DNA of 64,000 bases. Source: Janibacter melonis. Its GTDB lineage: Bacteria > Actinomycetota > Actinomycetes > Actinomycetales > Dermatophilaceae. Below the pieces are notes generated by a model that saw only the letters and a program-made list of their open reading frames with translations, was not told where the DNA came from and ran no database searches. Location of the stretch: the NCBI RefSeq assembly GCF_020567375.1, contig NZ_JAJBZM010000002.1, positions 248,001 through 312,000 on the forward strand. Reading direction: 5' to 3'. Below are positions 8,716-16,382 of the stretch, piece by piece. The stretch's first letter is position 1, and every line of letters starts with the position of its first letter. Both the position numbers and the translations under genes were made by a program.

Positions 8716-10782
8716 GTGGCACGCCGGCACCGCTCTCGTTACGGCCGCTACACCGGCGGCCCGGACCCGCTCGCGCCACCGGTCGACCTCGGCGACGCGC
8801 TGCAGGCCATCGGCGAGGACGTCATGGCCGGCTCCTCGCCCGAGCGGGCGATGCGCGAGTACCTGCGTCGCGGCAGCGTCGACCAGCGAGGTCTCGACGA
8901 CCTCGCCCGTCGGGTCGCCGAGCGCCGCCGCGAGCTGCTCGAGGAGACCGATCTCGGCGGCACCCTCGCCGAGATCTCCGAGCTGCTCGAGTCCGCGGTG
9001 CTCGCCGAGCGCGGGCAGCTCGCCCGTGACGTCGACATGGACGACACGGACCGGGCCTTCGCGCAGATGCGCCTCGACGGCCTGCCCGACTCGCCGGCCG
9101 CGGCCGTCAGCGAGCTCTCCGACTACGAGTGGCGCTCGCCGCAGGCGCGCGCCGACTTCGAGCGGATCAAGGACCTCCTCGGCCGCGAGATGCTCGACCA
9201 GCGCTTCGCCGGGATGAAGCAGGCGCTCGAGGGGGCGACCGAGCAGGACCGCCAGCAGGTCCAGGAGATGCTCGACGACCTCGGCGAGCTGCTCGACAAG
9301 CACGCGCAGGGTGCGGACACCGAGCAGGACTTCGCCGACTTCATGGCCAAGCACGGCGACTTCTTCCCCGAGGACCCGCAGGACGTCGACGAGCTGATCG
9401 ACGCCCTCGCGGCGCGCTCTGCGGCGGCCGCCCGGATGATGGCGTCGATGACGCAGGAGCAGCGTGACGAGCTCATGCAGCTCTCCGCCCAGGCCTTCGG
9501 GTCGCCGCAGCTCGCGGAGAGCCTGCAGCGCATCGACGGGGCCCTGCAGTCGCTGCGACCGGGCGAGGACTGGTCGGGCTCGGAGCGCTTCAGCGGTGAC
9601 CAGGGCGTCGGGCTCGGCGACGGCACCGGGGTGCTGCAGGACCTCGCCGACCTCGACGCCCTCGCCGACCAGCTGGCCCAGGCCCACGAGGGCGCCCGCC
9701 TCGACGACGTCGACCTCGACGCCCTCCAGCGCCAGCTCGGCGACGACTCCGTCGTCGACGCCCGGACCCTCGCCGAGCTCGAGCGCGCGTTGCGCGACAG
9801 CGGCTACCTGCGGCGTGGCGCCGACGGCGAGCTGCGCCTGTCGCCGACCGCGATGCGCCGGCTCGGGCAGAGCCTGCTCAAGGACGCGACCGAGCGGCTC
9901 TCGCGCCGCACCGGCCAGCACGACAACCGCACGTCCGGCGCGGCCGGCGAGCGCACCGGCGGCACCCGCGAGTGGCAGTTCGGCGACACCGAGCCGTGGG
10001 ACGTCACCGCGACGGTGGGCAACGCCGTGCGCCGCACCGCGGGCGAAGGGGGTGACCTCACCTCCCTTCGCATCGACATCCGTGACGTCGAGGTCACCGA
10101 GACCGAGGCGCGGACCCGCTCGGCCGTGGCCCTGCTCGTCGACACGTCCTTCTCGATGGCGATGGACGGGCGCTGGGTGCCGATGAAGCGGACCGCGCTC
10201 GCGCTGCACCAGCTCGTGAGCACGCGCTTCCGCGGCGACGACCTGCAGCTCATCGGCTTCGGGCGGTACGCGCGCTCGATGGAGATCGAGGAGCTCACCG
10301 GGCTCGACGCGATGTACGACAAGGGCACGAACCTCCACCACGGGCTGCTCCTGGCCAACCGCTTCTTCCGCAAGCACCCGGCGAGCCAGCCGGTGCTGCT
10401 GGTCGTGACCGACGGCGAGCCCACCGCGCACCTCATGCCCCAGGGCGAGCCGTTCTTCGACTACCCGCCGCACCCGCTGACCCTCTCGCTGACGGTGACC
10501 GAGCTCGAGACGTCGCGCCGCCTCGGTGCGCAGACGACCTTCTTCCGCCTCGGCGAGGACCCGGGCCTGGCCCGCTTCGTCGACTCCATGGCCCGGCGGG
10601 TCGACGGCTCGGTCGTCGCCCCCGAGCTCGACGACCTCGGCGCGGCCGTCGTCGGGTCCTACCTGCGCTCGCGGACCGGCTTCTCGAACCTCGGCCCGGA
10701 GGACGACGGGTACGGCAGGTTCGGCGGCGGACGCTTCGGTGGCTGGTACGGCGACCGCGGCTCCTGGGCCACGGGGGAGTGA
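8716..10782 (+). CDS. VWA-domain protein, partner of the MoxR-like ATPase
   Basis: A 688-aa cytosolic protein with a long acidic helical N-terminal region (about 1-430) and a C-terminal von Willebrand factor A domain. The MIDAS metal site is complete: DTSFS (about residue 476), the Thr in KGTNLHH (about 537) and the Asp in VVTDGEP (about 564). ChlD-like VWA proteins pair with MoxR/ChlI ATPases, and the 2-bp spacing from the ATPase gene supports a complex. The C-terminus is Gly/Arg/Phe-rich (YGRFGGGRFGGWYGDRG), a possibly disordered tail. An inverted pair of the CGAAGGG motif lies inside the gene (10044-10069). The next gene overlaps its stop by 4 bases. Confidence 0.85.
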   Translation: MARRHRSRYGRYTGGPDPLAPPVDLGDALQAIGEDVMAGSSPERAMREYLRRGSVDQRGLDDLARRVAERRRELLEETDLGGTLAEISELLESAVLAERGQLARDVDMDDTDRAFAQMRLDGLPDSPAAAVSELSDYEWRSPQARADFERIKDLLGREMLDQRFAGMKQALEGATEQDRQQVQEMLDDLGELLDKHAQGADTEQDFADFMAKHGDFFPEDPQDVDELIDALAARSAAAARMMASMTQEQRDELMQLSAQAFGSPQLAESLQRIDGALQSLRPGEDWSGSERFSGDQGVGLGDGTGVLQDLADLDALADQLAQAHEGARLDDVDLDALQRQLGDDSVVDARTLAELERALRDSGYLRRGADGELRLSPTAMRRLGQSLLKDATERLSRRTGQHDNRTSGAAGERTGGTREWQFGDTEPWDVTATVGNAVRRTAGEGGDLTSLRIDIRDVEVTETEARTRSAVALLVDTSFSMAMDGRWVPMKRTALALHQLVSTRFRGDDLQLIGFGRYARSMEIEELTGLDAMYDKGTNLHHGLLLANRFFRKHPASQPVLLVVTDGEPTAHLMPQGEPFFDYPPHPLTLSLTVTELETSRRLGAQTTFFRLGEDPGLARFVDSMARRVDGSVVAPELDDLGAAVVGSYLRSRTGFSNLGPEDDGYGRFGGGRFGGWYGDRGSWATGE

Positions 10783-11561
10783 GCGCCGACCTCCTGTGGC
10801 TCGTCCTGGCCGGCGTCGGTGCCGGTCTCGTCGGGTCCATGACCGGGCTGGCCTCGCTCATCAGCTATCCCGCCCTGCTCGCCGCCGGGCTGCCGCCGCT
10901 CGTCGCCAACGTGACGAACACGGTCTCGCTCTTCGGCATCACCGTCGGGTCGGTCGCCGGGTCGCAGCGCGAGCTCGCCGGGCAGGGCGCCCGGCTCGTC
11001 CGGCTCATCCCGGTGACGGCGGTCGGTGGGGCGATCGGGGCGGCGCTGCTGCTCTCGGCGCCGGCCGGGGTCTTCGAGCTCGTCGTGCCGTGGATGGTGC
11101 TCCTCGGCGCGGTGCTGCTGCTTCTTCGAGACCGGATCCGGGTGTGGTCGGCCCGACACTCCGACCCGCACTCGCTGCAGCCCGACCCGCACGCGCGGCG
11201 TCGGCGCGGCGCGTGGTTCGTCGCCCTGCTCGCGATGGGGATCTACGGGGGGTACTTCGGGGCGGGTGCCGGGGTCATCGCGCTCGCGCTGCTCTCGCTC
11301 GAGCGGGTCGAGCCGCTCGCGGTGACCAACGCGGTGAAGAACGTCGCGACCGGTGCCGCCAACGCCGCCGGGTCCATCGGCTACGTCTTGCTCGCCCCCG
11401 TCGACTACCGCGCGGCCGTCGCCGTCATGGTCGGCTCGGTCATCGGCGCCTTCGTCGGGCCGGCGGTCGTGCGGGTCGTGCCGGAGACCCCGATGCGGTG
11501 GGCCGTCGGCGTGTGCGGCATGGGCCTCGCGCTCTACCTGGCCGCCGGCGCGCTGGGCTGA
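10779..11561 (+). CDS. TauE/SafE-family membrane exporter
   Basis: A 260-aa integral membrane protein with about eight hydrophobic segments in two related halves, each starting with a Gly-rich motif (GAGLVGSMTGLASLI near the N-terminus; GIYGGYFGAGAGV around residues 149-161), the hallmark of TauE/SafE (formerly DUF81) permeases for sulfite, sulfoacetate or similar anions. A short charged, His/Arg-rich loop separates the halves. The GTG start overlaps the VWA gene stop (GTGA), so it is probably translated with the ATPase/VWA pair, a combination whose meaning is not known. The transported anion cannot be told from sequence. Confidence 0.82.
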   Translation: MSADLLWLVLAGVGAGLVGSMTGLASLISYPALLAAGLPPLVANVTNTVSLFGITVGSVAGSQRELAGQGARLVRLIPVTAVGGAIGAALLLSAPAGVFELVVPWMVLLGAVLLLLRDRIRVWSARHSDPHSLQPDPHARRRRGAWFVALLAMGIYGGYFGAGAGVIALALLSLERVEPLAVTNAVKNVATGAANAAGSIGYVLLAPVDYRAAVAVMVGSVIGAFVGPAVVRVVPETPMRWAVGVCGMGLALYLAAGALG

Positions 11562-11605
11562 GGCGGACCCTGGCGGGGACGAAGCCCCCTCGGCAGACTG
11601 GTCCC

Positions 11606-12043
11606 GTGGCCTACGACGAGGTGCTCGCGCGACGGATCAGACAGCTGCTCGCGGACCAGCCCGGCACGACCGAGCGGGCGATGTTCGGGGGTCTCGGCTT
11701 CATGGTCGACGGGCACCTGGCGGTCGCCGCCGGCAGCCGCGGGGCGCTCATGGTGCGGGCCGACGCGACCGACGGCGCCCACCCGCTGCTCGCCCCGATG
11801 CAGATGCGCGGGCGCACGACGAGCGGCTGGTACGAGACCGCCCCCGATGCCGAGCTCACCGACGAGGACCTCGCCGAGCTCGTCGAGATGGGCCTGCGTC
11901 GGGTGGCCACCCTCCCGCCGAAGGGGTGGCGGGCTCCCCCTTCGCCTCCTCAGCAAGAGTTACCCCGGCTTCGCACCAGTACCGGACTCATGCGAAGCCG
12001 GGGTTTATCGGGTGACCCGAGAAACTTGGGACCGGTGGGGTGA
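11606..12043 (+). CDS. TfoX N-terminal-domain protein with repeat-encoded tail
   Basis: The first 100 or so residues (MAYDEVLARRIRQLL to VEMGLRRVATLPPKG) match the TfoX N-terminal domain, including the core TERAMFGGLGFMVDGH. Stand-alone TfoX_N proteins are common in actinobacteria and are not shown to control competence. The start is GTG at 11606, six bases after CAGACT, consistent with a leaderless mRNA. The final 40 or so residues are encoded by an intergenic repeat that begins at about 11919; they are Pro/Arg-rich and unlike a folded domain. The gene probably lost its native stop codon to the repeat, and the tail is likely non-functional or disordered. Confidence 0.75.
   Translation: MAYDEVLARRIRQLLADQPGTTERAMFGGLGFMVDGHLAVAAGSRGALMVRADATDGAHPLLAPMQMRGRTTSGWYETAPDAELTDEDLAELVEMGLRRVATLPPKGWRAPPSPPQQELPRLRTSTGLMRSRGLSGDPRNLGPVG
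11919..12030. repeat. Intergenic palindromic repeat, copy A
   Basis: First of two direct copies (offset 177 bp). It contains a CGAAGGGG...CCCCTTCG inverted pair, then a perfect 13-bp hairpin (arms CCCCGGCTTCGCA at 11963-11975 and 11991-12003), then the near-palindrome TTTATCGGGTGACCCGAGAA. It lies across the 3' end of the TfoX-like gene. A related element is at 36002-36085. Confidence 0.85.
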
Positions 12044-12095
12044 GACGGCGGGGCGAAGGATCTGGACTCGATGGGAGGGGTGCCCGCGCTCCCGG

Positions 12096-12207
12096 CGAAG
12101 GGGTGACGAGCTCCCCCTTCGCCTGCTCAGCAAGAGTTACCCCGGCTTCGCACGAGTACCTGACTCATGCGAAGCCGGGGTTTATCGGGTGACCCGAGAA
12201 ACTTGGG
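12096..12207. repeat. Intergenic palindromic repeat, copy B
   Basis: Second direct copy with the same order of modules: motif pair at 12096 and 12113, 13-bp hairpin at 12140-12180, then TTTATCGGGTGACCCGAGAA. It differs from copy A at a few bases. The rest of the gap to 12280 is G-rich degenerate GGTGGGGCGAG-like sequence with no gene. The hairpin could also terminate transcription from the RelA/SpoT-like gene entering from the right. Confidence 0.85.
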
Positions 12208-12280
12208 GCGGGTGGGGCGAGTAGGGCGGGTGGGGCGAGACGGCGGGTGAGGCGAGACGGCGGGGCGGGGGCGAAGGGGG

Positions 12281-13276
12281 TCAGGCCTCGGGGGGTGGGG
12301 GCGTGGTGAGCTTGGCCATCCGGGCGGACAGGGCGTCGCGGCGGTGGGCGTTGCCGGGCAGGTCGAGGTAGAGCCGGCCGAAGTGGTGGAGGAGGTCGTC
12401 GTCGAGACGGCGCACGGCGCCCGGCGGGTAGCGGTAGCCCATCTGCGCGGTGACGTCGTCGCTGTCGATGCCCTGGAGCAGCTCGCTCAGCTCGTCGAGC
12501 GAGGTGATGCCGAGCTCGAGGAGCAGCCCGCCGATCCACGCGTAGCGGTCGGTGCGCGACCAGCCGGCGGTCGAGTACCGGCCGGCGAGGAAGGCGGTGA
12601 GCTCGCTGGCGCCGATGCGCGGGTCATCGGTGACGGCCTCGGCCGGCTGCGAGCCGAGCTGGAGCTGGAGGCGGTCGCGGATCGCCGAGAACTCCTTGTC
12701 GGCGAGCTCGATGAGCCCGGCGGCGAGGGTGAAGCGGCGGTCGAGGTCGGCGACGAGCTGCTCGGGGACGCTGCCCTTGTAGCGGATGTCGTGCTCGAAC
12801 TCGGCCCACGCGTGCTGCAGGACGGTGCGCAGCTGCACCGAGGCGCAGCGGGTCCGGTCGTAGCTCACGCCCTCGCCGGTGTCACGGGTGACGAGGACGT
12901 GCCGGCTCGCGTAGCCGAAGCGGCCCTCGCCGGCCGTCTCCAGACCGAGGTCGCGGTCGTCGAGGACGGTCAGCTGGTCGGCGAGCAGCTCGGCCACGGC
13001 GACGACGTCGCTCGCGACGTAGGTGATGACCCGCACCCCGACCTGGTCGGTGATGTCGACGAGCGGGTCGTCGTAGACGAGCTCGCCGTCCAGACGCCGG
13101 GCCGCCTTCGCCGAGAAGGACGCCACGGCCTTCGCCCGGCCGCTCACCGTGAGGTAGTTGATCCCGGCCTCGTCGAGCATCGCCGTCACGCGCGCGACCC
13201 ACTCACCGGTGAGCACCTCGAGCTCGGGGTAGGTCTCGGCGTATCGGGTCACTGCTCGGCGGACGCTGTCGCTCAT
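12281..13276 (-). CDS. RelA/SpoT-domain protein (putative alarmone synthetase)
   Basis: A 331-aa protein whose N-terminal half is a RelA/SpoT nucleotidyltransferase domain: DQVGVRVITYV (about 77-87), YASRHVLV (122-129) and QLRTVLQHAWAEFEHDIRYK (148-167). There is no HD hydrolase, TGS or ACT domain, so it resembles small alarmone synthetases that make (p)ppGpp from ATP and GTP/GDP, except for an added C-terminal half of about 150 residues that is helical and of unknown role. The ATG at 13276 has GGAGGG upstream. Whether the synthetase site is intact needs structural alignment; several actinobacterial homologues of this type are uncharacterised. Confidence 0.78.
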   Translation of the reverse strand: MSDSVRRAVTRYAETYPELEVLTGEWVARVTAMLDEAGINYLTVSGRAKAVASFSAKAARRLDGELVYDDPLVDITDQVGVRVITYVASDVVAVAELLADQLTVLDDRDLGLETAGEGRFGYASRHVLVTRDTGEGVSYDRTRCASVQLRTVLQHAWAEFEHDIRYKGSVPEQLVADLDRRFTLAAGLIELADKEFSAIRDRLQLQLGSQPAEAVTDDPRIGASELTAFLAGRYSTAGWSRTDRYAWIGGLLLELGITSLDELSELLQGIDSDDVTAQMGYRYPPGAVRRLDDDLLHHFGRLYLDLPGNAHRRDALSARMAKLTTPPPPEA

Positions 13277-13301
13277 GCCCGAACCCTCCCACGCACGACC
13301 G

Positions 13302-15125
13302 TCAGCCTGCCTGCTTCTCGGCGGCGTCCACCGCCGCCTCGGCGTCGACGAGCCCCCGACCGAAGTAGCCGTTGAGGTCACGGTCGCCGACGCACGGACC
13401 GGCCGCGCTCGGGGTCGCCGGGCAGCGCTGCGAGCGGGCGGTCTCGCCGAGCACCTCGGCCACCTCGTCGGGGGTGAGGTCGGGGTCGGCGCTGATGACG
13501 AGGGCCGCGGCGCCCGCGACGTGCGGGCTCGCCATCGAGGTGCCGACGAGGCCCTGGTAGTAGCCGCACCGGGCGGAGGGGTCGGCGTCGTCGGCGCCGG
13601 TGCCGCGCGGGCAGGAGCGCTCGACGCCCATCTGGGCCCCGGCGTCGGTCACCCGGCCCTCGCCGTCGACGAGACCGCCGTCGCGCAGCGCGGCAGCCGG
13701 GTAGGTCGACAGCACCGCGTCCGGCCCGCCCGTCGCGGGACCGCCCGGGGCGGCGAGGTCGAGCGTGCCGCTGCTCGGGTCGCTCGTGATGTCGGAGTAC
13801 TCGGCGAGCTCGCGGTCGGGGCCGACGGAGCTCACGGCGATGACCTGCTCGCCCTCCGTGGGCAGGCTGAGGCAGTCGTCCGCGTCGATGGTGCGCTCAC
13901 GTGCCTCGCCGCCGTAGTTCGGGCTCGTCGTGTCCGTACCCGGGTCGCCGTGGTCGCCGCGCCCGTTGCCGGCCGCCGCGACGAGGGTGACGCCCCGGTC
14001 GTGGGCGTCGGCGAGGGCACGCCCGACGAGCTCGATCGTCAGGTCCTGCATCGCGGCCTGCGCGGGGGTGTCGCCCGGGGCACCACCGGCGCACGCGTAG
14101 CGCCATGGGTCGACGTAGAAGCTCATGTTCGCCACGTCGACGTCGAGGTCGGCCGCGGCCGTGATCGCGTTGACCGTGGGCGCGAGGTAGAACATGCCGG
14201 TGTCGGACCCGGCGCGCAGGTTGACCAGCCGCACACCGGGCGCGACACCCGTGACGCCGAGCCCGTTGCGCGCGGCCGCGATGGTGCCGGCGACGTGGGT
14301 GCCGTGACCGCTCGGGTCCTCCTCGACGGGGTCGACGCACGAGTCCTGCTCGCAGTCGCCGTCGATCTCCGGTCGGTCGACGACGAAGTTGCGGGACCGA
14401 TCGACGTCGACGACGCCGGACAGGTCGGGGTGGGTGACGTCGACGCCCGAGTCGATGACGGCGACCGTCACGCCCTCGTCGCCGTCACCCGCGGCGGCCT
14501 GGGCCTGCGGCGCCCCGATGAGGCTCATGCCCCACAACCGGTCGTCGAGGGGGTCGGCCTTCGGCGCGGCCGACGCAGCCGACGGCCGGGCCGGGGCGGG
14601 GGTCGCGCGCCGGACGGCGGGCACGGAGGTGGCGGCCGGGAGCGACATCGCGCCCGAGCCGTCCTCCTCGGGTCCCTGCCACGCCGGGTCGCGGTCGGTC
14701 GCGACCGCGCTCACGCCGTCGACCTGCGCGGCCCGCTCCTCGAAGCCCTCGTCGCTCGTGCGCACCGCGACCATGCCGACAGCGGTGTTGACCGAGATGA
14801 CCGGCTCGCCGGCGCCGAGCAGGCGGTCGGCGACCGCACGGGTCTGGGCGGGGTCGTCGACGAGCACCACCCACTCGAGCCCCTCGGGCTCGGTCACCGG
14901 GTAGGTCGTCACCGACGACGTGCTCTGGGTGCCCTGCGGCAGGGCCGCGGAGCTCGTCGGGCTCGACGAGCCGCTCGAGCTCGCCGATTCGCCCGAGGCC
15001 TCGGTCTCCTCACGTCCGATCGAGACCATCGAGCACGCCGACAGGCTCACCCCGACGACCACCCCGAGCGCCCCTGCCCGGCGCAGCGCGCCCCCCGCAC
15101 CTGCACGTCTCGTCGACCGTCCCAC
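13302..15125 (-). CDS. Secreted subtilisin-like serine protease (S8), probable lipoprotein
   Basis: A 607-aa exported subtilase. The GTG at 15125 (preceded by GAAGGGG at SD distance) gives an Arg-rich n-region, a hydrophobic core GALGVVVGVSL and a lipobox-like LSAC, so membrane anchoring by lipid is likely. A Ser-rich linker and a propeptide-like region follow, then the catalytic domain with Asp in AVIDSGVD, His in GHGTHVAGT, oxyanion Asn in VAAAGNG and Ser in GTSMASPHVAG. Several Cys pairs suggest disulfides. An in-frame ATG at 15167 is an alternative start but would lengthen the charged n-region. It lies downstream of, and in the same direction as, the NlpC/P60 gene, with a terminator between them. 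Confidence 0.87.
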   Translation of the reverse strand: MGRSTRRAGAGGALRRAGALGVVVGVSLSACSMVSIGREETEASGESASSSGSSSPTSSAALPQGTQSTSSVTTYPVTEPEGLEWVVLVDDPAQTRAVADRLLGAGEPVISVNTAVGMVAVRTSDEGFEERAAQVDGVSAVATDRDPAWQGPEEDGSGAMSLPAATSVPAVRRATPAPARPSAASAAPKADPLDDRLWGMSLIGAPQAQAAAGDGDEGVTVAVIDSGVDVTHPDLSGVVDVDRSRNFVVDRPEIDGDCEQDSCVDPVEEDPSGHGTHVAGTIAAARNGLGVTGVAPGVRLVNLRAGSDTGMFYLAPTVNAITAAADLDVDVANMSFYVDPWRYACAGGAPGDTPAQAAMQDLTIELVGRALADAHDRGVTLVAAAGNGRGDHGDPGTDTTSPNYGGEARERTIDADDCLSLPTEGEQVIAVSSVGPDRELAEYSDITSDPSSGTLDLAAPGGPATGGPDAVLSTYPAAALRDGGLVDGEGRVTDAGAQMGVERSCPRGTGADDADPSARCGYYQGLVGTSMASPHVAGAAALVISADPDLTPDEVAEVLGETARSQRCPATPSAAGPCVGDRDLNGYFGRGLVDAEAAVDAAEKQAG

Positions 15126-15179
15126 GGTGACACCCCTTCGCTCGCTGACGGGACCACGATGCCTCACCGGGGCCCCGAC

Positions 15180-15223
15180 GACGAAGGGGGACCCGCGGCG
15201 CTCGCCACGGGTCCCCCTTCGTC
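15180..15223 (-). terminator. Terminator built from the CGAAGGGG motif
   Basis: Perfect 16-bp arms (GACGAAGGGGGACCCG and its complement) enclose a 12-base loop just after the NlpC/P60 gene stop at 15235 on the minus strand. The stem contains one motif copy on each strand. Confidence 0.7.
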
Positions 15224-15234
15224 GGTGGGTCGGC

Positions 15235-15987
15235 TCAGAAGCGGCCGTAGCTCACCTGGTTGGTCCAGATGGCGCGCTTGCTCACGCTCGTGCCGCTGCG
15301 GCCCGAGTCGATGATCTTGCCGGCGCCGGCGTAGATGCCGACGTGGTAGGCGGGGGCGCCGAAGAAGACGAGGTCGCCGGGCTGGGGGTTGCTCGTCTTC
15401 CACGCGGCGCGGCGCTGGGCCTCGGCGGTGCGCGGCAGCGACTTGCCGTGCTGCTTGAGGACATAGCCGGTGAAGCCGGAGCAGTCGAAGCCGGTCGACG
15501 GCGAGGTGCCGCCGTAGCGGTAGGGGGTGCCGTAGTAGCGCGCGGCGGTCGCGACGATGCTCGAGGTGCGGGTGCTCGTGCGCGACGCGGTCTTCTTCTT
15601 CGCGGTCGTGGCGCGCAGACCCATCTTGGCGGCGGTGCGCGGGCCGACGACGCCGTCGGCGGTGAGGCCGTGACGCTTCTGCCAGCTCTTGACGGCGGTC
15701 TTCGTGCGGGGGCCGAAGACGCCGTCGGCGCTCACGCCGACCTTGCGCTGGACCTGCTTGACGAGACCGCCGCGGTGGCCCTGCCACAGCGTGCGGATGG
15801 TGGCGGTGCTCGTGCTCGACGCGGCGATGGCGGCCGGGGTGGCGACGCTCGCAGGGGCGGCGGACGCGGCGCCCGCGGCGGGCACCGCGACGGCGACGGC
15901 GGCCAGGGAGGTGGCGGCGGTGGCGCCCGCACGGGCGATGGACGGGGTGCTCTTGGGCGCGCGGTGGCGGCCGGCATATGTGTTCAT
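15235..15987 (-). CDS. Secreted NlpC/P60 peptidoglycan hydrolase (C40 peptidase)
   Basis: A 250-aa exported cell-wall hydrolase that should cut peptide stems of peptidoglycan. It has an Ala-rich signal region (about 1-45), a peptidoglycan-binding domain (about 66-125, with GVFGPRTKTAV and a second half GVVGPRTAA), a Lys/Thr/Ser linker, and the C40 catalytic domain (about 140-250) with the nucleophile Cys169 in FDCSGF and His215 in HVGIY. The usual third polar residue is not clear (IIDSGR). The gene is preceded by a long leader containing a c-di-AMP riboswitch, so expression should fall when c-di-AMP is high, as known for actinobacterial wall hydrolases. Confidence 0.92.
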   Translation of the reverse strand: MNTYAGRHRAPKSTPSIARAGATAATSLAAVAVAVPAAGAASAAPASVATPAAIAASSTSTATIRTLWQGHRGGLVKQVQRKVGVSADGVFGPRTKTAVKSWQKRHGLTADGVVGPRTAAKMGLRATTAKKKTASRTSTRTSSIVATAARYYGTPYRYGGTSPSTGFDCSGFTGYVLKQHGKSLPRTAEAQRRAAWKTSNPQPGDLVFFGAPAYHVGIYAGAGKIIDSGRSGTSVSKRAIWTNQVSYGRF

Positions 15988-15994
15988 GTGTCTC

Positions 15995-16135
15995 CAGCGC
16001 CTTCGAGGTGAGCTGTCGGATTAGGGTGGAGATGCACCCCGCCGGTCGTCACGGTGGACGACCCGGCTTCACCCCGAGACCGGCTGACCGGTCGGTAGAA
16101 GTTGGGTCCCCCGCTCCCGCCATGTCGCAAATCAG
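15995..16135 (-). ncRNA. Cyclic di-AMP riboswitch (ydaO-yuaA class)
   Basis: Read on the minus strand, the leader shows the ydaO landmarks in order: GGGGGACCC (16104-16112), GGGGTGAAGCC (16065-16075), then CCCTAATCCGACAGCTCACC and CTCGAAGGCG (15998-16027), ending a few bases before the gene start at 15987. This 3' block closely resembles the conserved actinobacterial ydaO core upstream of rpf and NlpC/P60 genes. It is an off-type switch in characterised cases. Boundaries are approximate because they rest on motif recognition, not on a covariance model. Confidence 0.78.
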
Positions 16136-16203
16136 GGGGACCTCCGAGCTGGCGGGACTCGGCGTGCCTGGAGGCCTTCCTCCCGTCGTCAGGAGGTGCC
16201 TGA

Positions 16204-16232
16204 AGAGTAGGCCAGAGACGCCGCCTTTACCA
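16204..16232 (-). promoter_or_regulatory. Candidate promoter for riboswitch-NlpC transcript
   Basis: On the minus strand a TGGTAA hexamer (16227-16232) and a TACTCT hexamer (16204-16209) are separated by 17 bp. The predicted start near 16197 would leave a leader of about 210 bases containing the whole riboswitch. The rest of the 15988-16382 gap shows no coding sequence. Confidence 0.45.
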
Positions 16233-16382
16233 GCCCGTGACCTTCTTTTCTCGCCCGCCGACGGCGGGACGGCCCGCGGCGACCGCGCAGGGCGCGCTCG
16301 ATCCCCCTTCGCCGCCGTCCTCGCGTGCGTCATGATGAGCCCACCACGGCGGCCGTCGGCCGCCCCGTCAGGAGGCGATGAC

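Noticed and set aside
11606-12043. TfoX-like protein as evidence for a competence system
   Set aside because: Only the N-terminal domain is present, and such proteins are widespread in actinobacteria without link to competence; it does not by itself support the uptake-sequence idea.
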